From positions 23,016,719-23,080,718 of the forward strand of contig NC_034012.1 in NCBI RefSeq assembly GCF_000346465.2: a stretch of DNA of 64,000 nucleotides. The letters run 5' to 3'. Both the position numbers and the translations under genes were made by a program. Below are positions 8,118 through 21,900 of this stretch, in pieces (positions within the stretch are counted from its first letter, which is position 1; every line of letters starts with the position of its first letter). This stretch comes from Prunus persica (taxonomy: Eukaryota; Streptophyta; Magnoliopsida; Rosales; Rosaceae). The notes beneath the pieces were generated by a model that searched no databases, had not been told where the DNA came from, and worked only from the letters and a program-made list of their open reading frames with translations.

Positions 8118-11100
8118 TTATATCAACACCCTTCCAAACTCCCCAGTTATATCATCTAAGTTAATAACATTTCTCTCATTTCCTTCCACTGTACCAAGTC
8201 TATAAAGCTCAGAATTCAACTCAGCAATTTGCTTTTGTATCTTCTCTCCCTTATCTGGTAATCTTGAAACCATAGCCTGCAGACATTGTTTAAAAATATA
8301 ATCACCAAGTGCAAATCAATTAATAGGATTAAAACTAAAATGAGCACTACTGTTTGTTCCAAAGAAGGATATCTTCACTGAAAACCAGGCGTTAAATGCT
8401 AACAAAGTAGATAATGAGTAAGAATACCTTATTTGCAAGAGTTTGTGACAGCCTATTGATTCTCTGTTTAATCTCCGATTCTGTCAGTTTACCCGCATCA
8501 TTTGGTGAAGAAGGCTTCTTGTTTAATATTACATCCTTTGGCTTAAAAGCATATTCAGCCCTGTCAACAATGAAAACCAAAAATATCATCACATGCAATA
8601 ATCTCTTTCCTGTTCACAAATGGGATAAACGCCATGATTCATAGAGCTCTACCCGTTCACATTGCATTCGAGTAAAGAACTTGAAGATGACCTTCCTGCA
8701 GTTGAAGCTCCCCTGATCCTGTGCCCAGTATAGCAAAGTAAACAGATAAGATTTCAGAAGTAACTCGTCATAAATGCCCAATACATATTCAGTATTACCA
8801 ATATCACAGTTTTTACTGGGAAGCTTTCAAACAATATTTCCGGGTCAAACTGAGTCTCACACTAATCTGCTTTTAGATTACACCTAGCTAGTACAAAGAT
8901 GTAAATGGAAACAACAATAATCCGATAAAGCTCAGAATGATTAAAAAAAATAGAAACTCACTTCCGGACTAATATAAAGTTTGTTGTAGTTTATGTGCTG
9001 ACATGCATACTTAGTGCTCAACTGTAGGGAAATTTACCTTTTCGCAAACGAACAAAAGATTCCAAAGAAAAGAAGACAAAAAAGTATAACAATAAATCTG
9101 TTCTGGCAAAAGTTAAAGAAATAAATGGGTCTACCTTTCAGCTTCCTGCTCTTCCTCTACAACTGGTACAGGTGCTGTCTTGGAGAAGAGTAAACTGTGA
9201 TGACTGACTCCTGCTATGCCTTGTGTTTCCAAGAATTCGATATGGGACTTAAAGGATTCGTCCCTACAGTAAACAGTAGAATTGCAAGAAAATCTTGAAA
9301 GGAGTGTATACTCTGAAAGTCAATTCAAATATGAATCCATGAAGCACGCCCAAAAAAGAGATGGAATTTTTTTTTGAATAGAAACATTGTATTGATAATC
9401 AAGAGGAAAAATCCTCGATCAAACAAGAAGACCAAAAAAAGAGTCTGACCTACTAAGCTTGAAAAACAAACTGTATAAAAAACACTAAAAAACACAAAAA
9501 AAACTTCAGTAAAATCATCTTAAGACTGCCATCATGTCTCTCATGATGGTAGAGTAGTGATAGTCCTTGAACTGCCCCGAAACCGAAGCCCAAAGGGATG
9601 CCCAAAATTTAATTCTGTCCCATAATTCCTCAACCCTAACTCCTATATGACCCTGAAAAATTCTTTGATTTCGCTCCATCCAGATATTCCAGAAAATAGC
9701 ATGAACTAGACAATCACGAAGGATTCCGGCTCTCTTCCCCTTCCCTGAAATCCTCAGATTGATACTAAGGAGCTCAAAACACCCTTTAGGAATCACCCAC
9801 TCCACTCCGAGAGCACCCAACATCTTCCACCATAATCTTAGGGAGTACGAACAATGAATGAACAAGTGATCAATGTTTTCTGCATTCTCTTTGCAAAGAA
9901 CACACCAAGAGGGGGATAAGCACATCTTTGGTTGCCTCCTTTGAATGCAATCGCAAGTATTAATCCTACCATTTGCTGCCAGCCATACGAAAAATTGAAT
10001 TTTCGGCGGAGTCTTTGCCTTCCAGATTGAGCTGAAAGGGGGAAAGACATCCCTAGTGGTAGAGAGAAGAAAAGACCTGAAAGACTTGCAGGAAAAAGAA
10101 CCCTGCTCCTCGACCTCCCAAGATCTCCGATCCGGTCTAGAACCGTATAATCTCACATTCCCCAATATATCCAAAAGTATTACCACTTCTGCTAATTCAG
10201 CCTCGGACAAATTCCTTCTGAAATCAAAATCCCAATTGAGAGGCAACACATGATTGTTAGCAAAACAGGCTATACTTTGATTTTTTCTCCTAGACAAAGA
10301 AGAGAGTCTAGGAAACAGATCTTTAAGAATCCCTTCTTTCAGCCAAAGATCCTCCCAAAATCTAATTTTCTCCCCATTTCCAACAGAAAATCTGCAGCAT
10401 TGAAGAAAAGAGTTATACCCTTTCGAAATCTCTCGCCAAGGATTCCTGCAAGACACCTTATCAATCCGTTTAGTATCCCACCCATTCGAGTCAATTCCGT
10501 ACTTGCTCTTAATGATCCTATGCCATAGCGAATTGGTTTCAAGTGGAAATCTCCACAACCATTTAGCTCTGAGGGCTTCATTTCTTTCTCTTAAAGAGCC
10601 AATTCCAAGACCACCTTCCTCTTTCGATTTAGTCACCCTTTCCCACCTGACCAAGTGACATTTCTTCCCTTCTTCTAGACCTTCCCATAAAAAGTTACGC
10701 ATAAGTTGTTCTACTTTGGCGGCCACTCCTATAGGCATCTTAAACAGAGACATATAGTAAGAAGGAATGCTACTCAAAACCGCTTGGATTAGCGTTAACC
10801 TTCCACCTTTGGATAAGCAAGCCCTCTTCCATTTTTGAAGTCTTTTCTCCACCTTCTCCATTACTGGATTCCAGAAATTAAGAGCTCTTGGGTTTCCCCC
10901 GAGAGGCAGACCCAAGTAAATCATAGGCCAGCAACCAACCTCGCATCCCCAACTGCCCGCCATGTTATTCAGCACTTCAGTACTAAAATTGATCCCCAGA
11001 ATGCAACTTTTAGCCTTATTAATCTTCATTCCAGACACATCACAAAACAACTTCAACAGTTGCAACAGATTTAACCAATACTCTTCCTTGCCATCCAAAA

Positions 11101-14100
11101 GGAAAATGGTATCATCTGCAAATTGGAGGTGAGAAACTTCCACTTGATCATGACCAGATACAATTCCATGAACTAAGTTAACATCTTGAGCCCTTCTATT
11201 ATTCTGCTTAAAACGTCACTAACCAAAGTAAATAGAAAAGGAGATAACGGGTCCCCTTGTCTTAATCCCCTAGAGGCTCTGAACTTTCCTCTTGGTTTTC
11301 CATTAATCATAATGGAAAAGTTGACAGATTCCAAGCAGCCAATAATCCAGCCTCTCCATTTGACACCAAAGCCTTTCCTTGCCATCACATCATCTACGAA
11401 ATTCCATTCCACATGATCGTAAGCTTTCTCGAAATCAATTTTGAAAACCAGCCCTTTTCTTTTCTGTTTTCTGACTTCCTCAACAACTTCATTTGCAACT
11501 AACACAGCATCTAGAATCTGTCGCTTTTGGACAAAAGCTCCCTGAGATTGGGAGATAGTATTTCCAAGAACCTCCCTCAATCTTGAAGCCAAGACCTTGG
11601 ATATCACTTTATAAAGACTCGTAACAAGACTAATCGGTCTGTAATCAGTAACCTTCACAGAATTCGCCTTTTTAGGAATGAGACAAATGAAAGTTTCATT
11701 TGTAACCCCATTTACGATTCCACTTTGAAAGAAATCTTGCATAACCTTCATGAGATCTCCCTTGACAACCTCCCAGCAAGATTGGAAAAAACTCATGGAG
11801 AAACCATCTGGTCCCGGGGATTTGTCCTTGCCACAATCGAAAACTGCTTTCTGAACTTCCTCCAAATCAAAAGGACGTTCAAGCCAATCAGCCTCCACTT
11901 GGCTAATGGGACACCAATTTAGCCCTTCAACTCCCCAGCCTACATTTTTATTCCTGCTATATAACCCTTTAAAGAATCTAATCACCTCCCTTTCAATGTT
12001 AGCGTCTACTTCTATAACTCCCAAATCCTCCACTTCTAATTTTTCTATGTAATTTCTTTTCCTAGCTCCATTTGCCACTCTGTGAAAGAACTTGGTATTC
12101 CCATCACCTTCTCTTGCCCATTTTACTTTTCCTCTTTGGCGCCACTTGACTTCCTCCCTCTGGGCCAAATCTCCAATCTTTAGAAGAAGATTATCTCTCT
12201 CAGACCTCAAAAGGTGATCCAAACCTTCAGTTCCTTCACGTTGGTCCAAAACCAGCAATCTAGCTTCTGCCTCCCGTAAATCACGCTCAACATCCCCGAA
12301 TTCCTCCTTGCTCCATACTTTCAATTTCGATTTTAGCATTTTTAACCTCGTCATGAATTTGTATCCCTCCCATCCCGGAATCTGGTCCTCACCCCACCAC
12401 AGCTTGATCTTCCTCTTAAAATCCGGGTGATTCAACCACATATTTTCAAACCGGAATGGTGAAGGACCCCACTTTACCCTAGAGGAGTCCAGCTCTATAG
12501 GGCAATGATCAGATGTGATTCGCGGCAAAGCTTTGTGGCGATAATGAGGGAAGTGCTCTTCCCAGCTGCCCGACACCAGAAATCTGTCCAGTCTTCTACA
12601 AACAGCATTTTCTCTTAGATTAGACCAAGTGAAAGAAGCGTTTAGGAGAATGGGATCCCGTAAATTTGTTTCTTGGATAAAATCATTAAAATCTCTCATG
12701 CTTTTAGTCACTCTTCCTTCGTTCGACTTTTCAGCTGAAAAGCGAACAACGTTAAAGTCCCCTCCAAGACACCACTTATCACCGCAATACCCGTACAGAT
12801 CAGCCAATTCTTCCCAGAAACTATTTCTTTCCCTCTGTCTGCAAGGGCCATAAATCCCGGACAGCCACCAATCTGTCCCTATATTCTCTACAATTCTAAT
12901 AGATACAGAAAATTCGCCAACCATAGAATCGATTACCGAAACGGATTGGGAATTCCACAAAACTGCTATGCCGCCAGATCTTCCCAAAGAGGGCGAGAAG
13001 ACCCACTCCTTGAATCTTGACCCCCAAACACCAGCGACCAATTGTCTGTCCACAATCTCCTTTTTAGTTTCCAACAAAATTACTATGTCTGGTTTGAGTC
13101 TCCGAAGTTGCTCTTTTACCAATAATCTTTTCCTTCTACTTCCCAGACCTCGAATATTCCAGCTGATTATCTTCATTAATGAGAGGAATAATCCCTTTTC
13201 TTCTCATTACCTTTTCCAGAGCCCATCGATCCCGTTTCACCCTTGGAATTACAAGATTTACCATGTCTTCTGTGAGCCAAGTTCTTCTTTAGGGGCAACA
13301 AAGATATGTCCATTTTGTGCATCAACGATTTAGGTAAACTGTCTTTGCGTCCATAACCTCGACGCTTTCTTCTTTTTCTGGAATAATATATTACTTCTGG
13401 AATGGTGTCAGGGACGAAAGTTGCGTCGTCATCGACTTCAAGCCCCGTCTGCTCATCAGACTGGATATTGGTAGGAAAACAGCCTTCCACATACCCATTG
13501 ACACCACCAGGGTCATCGGGAGGAGCAAAAATCTCGTGAAGAATCCCCTCTTCATTAGCAAAAGCATCTGTAGATTTCGTTTCCTCGATCGAAGAAGAAA
13601 CGTCATCGAAAACTGATTCCGACGATGGTACTTTGGCCATTGAATCCACAGATTCCGGGCAGATCGACGAACTGGAATCGTCATCATCTCTATCAGCGAT
13701 CGACGATGGGGGGAGGGAACAGACCTGCGGCGGAGCGTCTGCACTAGAAAGACGAACGTCGAAGTGAGATAGACCTTTTCTAAAGCCCCAACTTCCATCA
13801 CCATTTGCTCGGCCGAATCTGGATAGAAACTTGGTTTTTGACTTCAACTTAATCGCCGTACACTCACTCTTTGACTGGGATACAGAATTCTTATTCTTTT
13901 CTAACCCACAAATAAGACTCGGCCCACAAAAAGACCTAATCTTCCGGAAAGGAATGGGCTCAGAGAAAGAACCTCCAAAAGGGTTAAACTGGGCTGAAAG
14001 TTTCGAAATGGGCTCACCAATAATTGGGCCCATCGTCAAAGCAATGTCTTTTGTGGCCTTATCAGATAATGCCGACATAAAAGGAGGGAGAATTAAATTC

Positions 14101-15943
14101 TCTGCCGCTATGATAGAAGTCCCATCACCTTGAAACTTCAGGTTCTGCGAAGTTCCGCTGAAACAACTCCGATTTCCCTTCTCGAGCCAATCAAACTCAT
14201 TAATATTGCTTCGAGCCCAGTCCACCTGGGAATTTTCAACAACCCTCCACTGTCTCTGACTTGTCAGAACCTCGCCTCCAGCTACTGCCTAAACAGTCCC
14301 ATTAGCAGAGATCCTAGGCTGGCCATGCCGTGATCTAGTGGGCCGGATTGCCGGAGAAATTGGTCTGATTTTCACGTGATAACTTTCTGTTCCTTCTGTA
14401 AGGGTCAAGATTTCCGGTAAAAACCCAATGAAATTTTTTCTGGTTTTAATTCTTGCTTCAAACAGGTACATGTAGTTTTCGGTCCGCTGGTCCACCTGAA
14501 GCAGTCCCCCACATTCCAAGCCGATGCGCTGGAAGAACTCCTTGTTCCACCAGTGCATAGGAAGCCCATTAATTCCGATCCAGCCACCGTAGCTAACGAT
14601 TTTGGGGATATTATTTTTCAGTCCGTGTTCCCAGCTGTACAGCAAAACATCCGTTTGTCCCTCCACCGCCAGTTTTCCACTGCTACATACCTTCAACGCC
14701 TCTGTTTTGCTGTCGCAGGAGAAGAAAGCCCTATTAATTTGATAAGGGAATAAAATAACGTTTTTCTCCAACCGGCCTTCCATGGCCTTCCGGATACCAT
14801 CCCAGGGCTGGTGCAGTACTAACCTTTCACAAACCACCACCCAACTCCAGTTTGTCGTGTCATCTGAACTGCCATACCCTATTTCCTGCTCTTGTACCAC
14901 CCCCTCATTCAGTACCACATCTTTGTAAGTCTTACCCAATACTCTGTCTCTGGCACACACAGCTGTGTTGCCATCTTCTTCTGTGAACCAGTGTCTACTC
15001 GTTCTGTTTTTCCCTTTTAGAATACCTGCTAAATTCTCTTTGATCTGAATCCACCCGCTATCGTTCTTACCCTGGGGGATCACCACAGACTTCGTGAAAC
15101 CGTGTACGCACTTGGTCAGTCTCAGATAGTATCCTTTCCAGTTATGACCCTTTTCTACCCACACTTGGTAAGAATCCCCCCTGTAACTTCTGAAGACACT
15201 CTGTACCTTGTTTTCCAGGATTAACTGCAGCTCATTGATTAACCACTCTACACAGCTAAGTTCCAAGGAAACATGGAAAAGACGTTCTTTAACCTTCTCT
15301 GAGATTAGAATGGACCCTCCATACGATAGATCGTCTACCTTAATTCGGAACTCCTTTGCTTCAATGTTGAAAAACCTTGGCATATGTCTCTTACTCACCT
15401 CTCCCTCATTATGTTTCCATCCCCCTCTTTCTGTTTCCCTCGCTCTCTCACCCTCTCTTTCTCTCACCAAAAAAGAGATGGAATTAAACTACATTTGAGG
15501 CTAAAACAATAAACATCTTTTGCACCAAAAAAATCAAGCACATACAAGTAATATTCTAGATTCTAATTCTATAAACTGCACAAAGCTCCCTATTAGGATT
15601 TGAGGATTACTCTTTAATCTAGGAACACAAACACTACTTATGTTGCTTCAAGTCAAAAAAAGACTATTACAAGTATTTTAACTTCAAAAAAAATTCCTAA
15701 CGATTTTATCAATTTCATATGTTATTCAAGGACAGGAGTGATCATATTATGCAACATAATTCATCAAATTAAAGAATATACAAACAAACCTCAGTCACTA
15801 AAATATGACAACCAGTCTTATGTCAGATTCTTACGCATTATTAGTACCCTATTCTATGTTTACCAGTGAAAACTAAAAGAAACATCTAATATAGCATCAT
15901 CTGGGAGAAAAAAAGAATATAATAACTTGTGAACACATATATG

Positions 15944-15980
<37 letters not shown>

Positions 15981-18900
15981 ACCATGAGATGGAAAAAAAA
16001 TCTATAATTTCAAATACACGTGTCAAATTTAAGAACAAAAAGAGCAAATTGCAGAATCTAATCTCAATTTCAAATATATGCACATCCAAACACAGATTTA
16101 TTTGTCAACCAAAAAAAAAAAAAAAAAAAAGATTCATGTGCATTTATTATCATAAAAATAACATAGTTAAAAGTCACGAATATTAGGCCCGACGATTGCA
16201 TACATTGTGTGCTGGCGATCATGCTCCTCATACAGCTGCTGCTGAGTAAGGGAGATATCAAAACCTTCTTTTGGGAGACTAAAAAGTTCACATAGATCCT
16301 GAAATATTAATAAAAGTTAAGTATAGAATGAGTGTTCCTCTTCCTCTAATGTTAAGGATATAAAAATGCTCACTATAGCAGCAATTACAACTTTGTAAGC
16401 ATTCACCTGTTGACTAAAGTACCGCATCTGTTCTTTATGCTCGGTTGCAGTTTTAAACAATCCCCCCTTGTATATCTAAACAATATATTTTTGAAGAGTT
16501 AATACGATGATGTGCTACATGATGTTTCAAAGAATGAAGCATAACTGAACCACACATAAAATAAATAGATATTCAAACAGGAAGAAATGCTATCGCAGCA
16601 TAGCATAGGAGGAATGGCAAGGTATTTATAACACGAAAAGACAATAACCATTTAAGCAGATATACTTAAAGTACTATAGATATGTGATGTAGCATTCACT
16701 ACTTGAAGCAATCTACATAAACCACAGTACAGGACCCCGAAACACATATCTAAGCATTCTAAAATCATTCATAATACAACATCTAAATAGAGGGAAAATA
16801 ACCTGTTTTCTGTATATCTTCTCTTCAACAGTCCCACAAGTCATTAATCTATATACAATGACATCCTTATTTTGACCAATTCGATATGCACGATCCACAC
16901 TTTGGTTATCCGTACTGAAATATACGAACCACAAATTGCACAATTAATATCCTTGTTAACCTCAACAAAGAAAGAATATAATGAATTTTAAAGGACATAT
17001 TGCTTACACATGAATCTTCCATAGAACATACAGAAAGAGAAGAGAAGCATTATTTTCCAAAAGGCAACATTGAAAGTATCAAAAGCATTATCTTTGATAA
17101 CATGTTGTCTTCATTCATAAGCTGTAACATGAGTATTAAGCAACAAATATGGCTTACCCGGTTTCTTGTAATTGTTAATAAAATTTCCAATCTTCCATTG
17201 GATATATAGAAAGAGAACAGAGACAGTTTGATCAGCAAAACCGCCACAAATACATCAAAGAATTTTCTTTTTCAATATTTAATCATAATTTACAAAAAAG
17301 GAAATATGGTGGAAGTAGTTTCATTTCTTAATCCTCATCATGTGATAAACCCTCATCTTATACTCTGTTTTGTTCTTGTAACTTTCATATGTTCTATTAA
17401 GATAGCATGATTCTCATTAATAAACAATATAAAAAAAGCTAAAAACATGTGATAACCAATAAAAGTGATAAATGTGAGAAGAATACTGATATTATCTCTA
17501 GAACTACATTAGGAGAACATCTGATATCCCCCGTGGTTGTGTATCAAAAACTTGTTCTCAAATTCAATTTAAGCGGGCTTTAGGATTACAGGGAGAACTA
17601 AACCCTCCATACAAAAGGGAAAAGAATACTGATCATATCTGTCCAAAGCCAGAAAGAATATCAAAACCACACATGGACAAGAAAAACAAATCACAACCAC
17701 CTCAAAGTAGCCAACAGATACAAGACAACAGCAGACATGGGTAAATACTTTTGTTTCAGAAAATGAAGAGACTTATCAAACCAAATAGAAAATAAGTTAA
17801 ATTAAAAATCATAAGTGAATACCTTGGGTTCCAAGCAGGATCAACCACAATCACACGATCTGCTTTTGTAAGCGTAAGGCCCAAACCACCTACTTGTGAT
17901 GTTAGGAGAAATATGGGAGCCCCGTTACCCTCTTGGAAATCCTACACACAAGATTAATATAATTTAATGATCATTCTAACTAACTATTGTTAAAAAAATT
18001 TCTGACTTAAATGATTTAGAACGCTTACATCAACAACCCTCATTCTGTCAATGGCTTTTGTGGTACCGTCGATGCGTAAGAACTTGTAACCACTGGACAC
18101 TAGTGATTCCTGTAAAGAAAAGGTCATCCATAAATACTACCAGTTCACCTATTTGGAGCATACAAATTGTTAAATAAGCAAACTACACTATTTATCTCTT
18201 AAAATCCATTTGAATTCGGGAAAGCATTCCTTCAATTTAATGTCGTCAGTTGTTGGTTGAACACTGTCTAATCTTAATTGGATGACTATGACATATTAAT
18301 AGCACAAGCACGATTGCAATGCAGTCTTGACAAATGTTTGGCAAATGACAACATGCCCTGTCCAGTGGCATAAAAAATGGAGAGGTTGTACTGTTCCAAC
18401 CGACATGACAATCAATCTGGGCCCGAAGACATTGATTCTACACTCAGAAATTTCCTTATATACCCCTCCTCAAAGGGCCTTTCCAAAACTTTTACATGAT
18501 GAATTGGTCTCTAATCCAAGTCTGGTAATGTAGCCCTTGCAGTACTCTTGCAGGAATATTTCTTTTTCGAAAAAGATCACCACCTCTCAACTCAATTAAT
18601 CTCACATCCTCGAGCTCCAACTTATTGATCACATTCTTTCATCCTTGTAAGCAGATTAGGAATTGTCTTTCATTCCAAGGCATAACTTGTATCCATGCGC
18701 TTCATATTCACCTGAACTGACCAACCTATGAAACAACCTCGAACTGATATCCCTTTGTTTCACTCAAGAAACTCTTGCTGATTAAATTCTTCTAACACTT
18801 CTAAGCACCTAGTTGGCATGCATAGTCATCCAGATTGCACAAACTCCAAGCAATCAAGATTATGATTCTCACTAAGGAAAGCATTAAAATGTGCCCAGAA

Positions 18901-21900
18901 ATGACCATGTAATGACATCTCTCAAGAATTCATATTATTAGCATATTTCAGACATAACTGTGAATAACTAACCTGAATAAGATTAAGCATCTTTCGAGTT
19001 TGAGAAAAGATAAGAACATTATGTCCCTCTGGAATTAAGTTTTCCTGTAAAAGGGCATTGAAGACATTTTAATATTATGCATAAAAACACTGAAAGCGTC
19101 AAATCTATTAGGACATTGCAGCCTTACCAGTAAAGACAATATAAAAGATATTTTGCATGAGATGTTGGCATGCTTCTCATCAAAATCCTGTCTCTCATCC
19201 AAGTCCTCTTTCTCAGCAACATCTGCTATGTACATTGCTAGTTTTTCTGCCATGCAAGTATCTTCTGGCTTCATCATCGAATCCATCTCTTCTAGTACAT
19301 CTTCAGCAGCTCGCTTTGTCAATAAAAGTGGATGATCACATATTTTCTTCAGGATCTGGTTCATATCAAAAAGTCCTTCCCCATCATCATTTTCAAAGAA
19401 GAATTAACAAATTGCACTAATATTTCTCTCTTCTATTACTAGGATAAATATCAAAATACATTTAAAACAGAGTGAAAGGCGATGATTGTTCTTCCAATAA
19501 TGGACAGGTTTTAAAAAGATCTAAAACGAATCAAAATTTGAATTTGTTATGAACAAATAAAGAGATGATTAATTTTCCAACATCAACAAGTTCAAGGACC
19601 AGTTAAATAGCTAATTGTAGCTTATTTTCCAAAAAGTTTACTCTAATTAGTTTATATGTTTTTGGACAAGAAACGCAATCCATTTTCCTTCCAAAATATC
19701 CAACATACCCCATGCAGAGTATATGAAGCACATAATAACCGTGAAATGACCAATAAGACGGAGCGATGGTCATCTTTTCAGTAAATTATAGGAAAGCAAT
19801 GGGGAATAAATTAAAGCAAGATTCCATTGTTTTCATTTGAACTACACAGAAGAAATTCAAAAAATAAATTAATGCCAGAACCAGCGCCTTTAGAAATAAG
19901 CAGAAAAAAGAACTAAGAACTACATAACAAACTGTACCGTAAGTGCAGCCAATGGGGAGCCATCAAAAGCAGAAAGAACCAGCTCACTCTTTAGAAAAGC
20001 TTCATAAAGTTTCCGCTATACCAAATAAACGATCAACTTGAGAAACATACTGAAAATATGCGAAACCACTTAGAGAAAAAATGTCATTGGAGTATAGCAG
20101 ATCGAACCTGACAGCCAGTCAATCTTAACCAAACAATGATCTCATTCTTTTTAGAAAGTTTGGCATTTGTTTGACCATTGTCTTCATTAAATACCTCATT
20201 CTTTAAGCGGCGCAGAAAAAATGGTTGAATACGTTCTCTTAGTTCCTGTTTTAAAATGTAATTGTCTATCATTAATATCATCAGAGGCCTGAAAGAAACG
20301 TAGTTCGCAGCTATAAATAACAAAGAAAGGAGTCAACAGAAAAAGTCAAAATTTTAGGGGGGAAAATCACGAGTACAACTGCATTCCACAGGTCATTGTA
20401 AATAACTATTTTTGGAGAATTTAAAACTTGAGCTAGTCCATTACCACTTTAAATGAATGTCATAAAACAACCAGAAACGTTCATGAGTGTGAAACTGAGG
20501 CCACAACAAAGTAGTATTGTACACTGATTCCTATTGACTTAGCAAATAAAAATCATCTAGTTAAGGAATTTGAGCAACTGTCACCACATCTGCAAGCTGC
20601 TTTGTTCGCTAGATACAGGAGATATACAACATAAACAGACAACTGCAATACTGTGGTCCATATCCATGCAACATTGACACCGAAACAAAGATTACACCAA
20701 ATCAAATAACACAGAATATTAGAAGATAATAGTATCATTACCTTTGCAACCGTGGAACCAATACGCTTTTCCCTATCTGAAGCATTTTTCTCATTTCCAC
20801 GAAGAATGAGAGACTCAAATTTTTCCTTAAACCTGAAAAAATTCCGCAGTTTCATACAGAATACAGAAGCAGAAACATAACTGAAGGTAACCAGAGCATG
20901 AAAAATATTATTACCATTGCTTATCACCCAGTAGCTCAGGGCAACAGAAGTTGAATAAGGCCCACAACTCCTATTTTGAAAGTCAAAAGTACAGAAAATA
21001 TACAAAATTATGTCGATGTTTTGTTTGAAACATACAACGCAATGTAATAAAAATAGCAAATATGAATCTTCAAGAAACCACAAACAGTACCTTCAGATTG
21101 TTTTGCAATGGCGTGCCACTTACAATAATCCTATGGGCACAAGGAATCTCAAGCAAACTTTTGGCTCTTTGTGTACTTGGATTCTTTATGAGATGCCCCT
21201 GGAGATGCAAATAGGTCCATCAAACTAAAAGTAATTTATAGCATGGGCATGTTGACATGATGTTCTTATATTCAAGTAAGAAAGTCCTATCTCAACTACA
21301 ATAGGTTGTTTCATGCACCTTTCATAAAAAGAAATCCAGTGTTGCTTACTTGAACAGGCAACCAAGTGAATTTCAAGTGTAAGTTGGTATGATGTATGGG
21401 TGTGAATGTGGGGGTTATAAATGTTCATTTGAACACTAGGGTGTAGAAAATTTCACATGTACTAACTAAATAACAAAACTTCATTTTGTTAATAATTTCA
21501 AAGACATTTATAAGTCTGAAAGAACAATTTCTTGAAAATATCAGTAGAAGTTTTAAATAAATAAAAAAAAACAAAAATTGCTTGAAAAAATGACACTTGA
21601 AATTTTAGAAAATACTAAATCAATTAGTAATGCACCAATTAAACATGTAAGTTTTATCATAGTATATCCATGATAAACATATGGCATGTATAATTAAACA
21701 AGTCCCTTCTTGGACAGGATCATGCACTGCGGTGTATGAGAGGCCGGTCGAGTAATTGAATTGACAAATAACCTTTCTTATGCATGACCATAACTAACAG
21801 AAGCTACATCGTTTCCTTGCGCAAACCAATAGACATCAATTACTCAAATTGAATAGTATATTCATTTTCACCTCATCAAGTATCATGTAATCCCATATGT

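Larger units (their letters stand above)
9369..15466 (-). mobile_element. Near full-length L1-type LINE in intron 18 of CHR24
   Basis: The element is 6.1 kb, on the same strand as its host gene, bounded by identical 19-bp target duplications and ending in a short A tail. The 5' leader is only about 83 bases and rich in GA. ORF1 (13176-15383) and ORF2 (9515-13176) overlap as TAATG. There is one in-frame stop in ORF1 and one frameshift in ORF2. The order endonuclease, reverse transcriptase, zinc-binding region is that of plant L1. The perfect duplication and few lesions point to a fairly recent insertion. Host splicing signals are untouched. Confidence 0.92.

Noticed and set aside
14289..15470. 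LINE ORF1 start at 15470
   Set aside because: The upstream frame begins with TTG and crosses the target-duplication boundary; the first ATG within the element is at 15383.
20553..21083. 176-aa minus-strand frame
   Set aside because: It covers CHR24 exons 8 and 9 and an intron read through; its unspliced sequence is not a separate gene.
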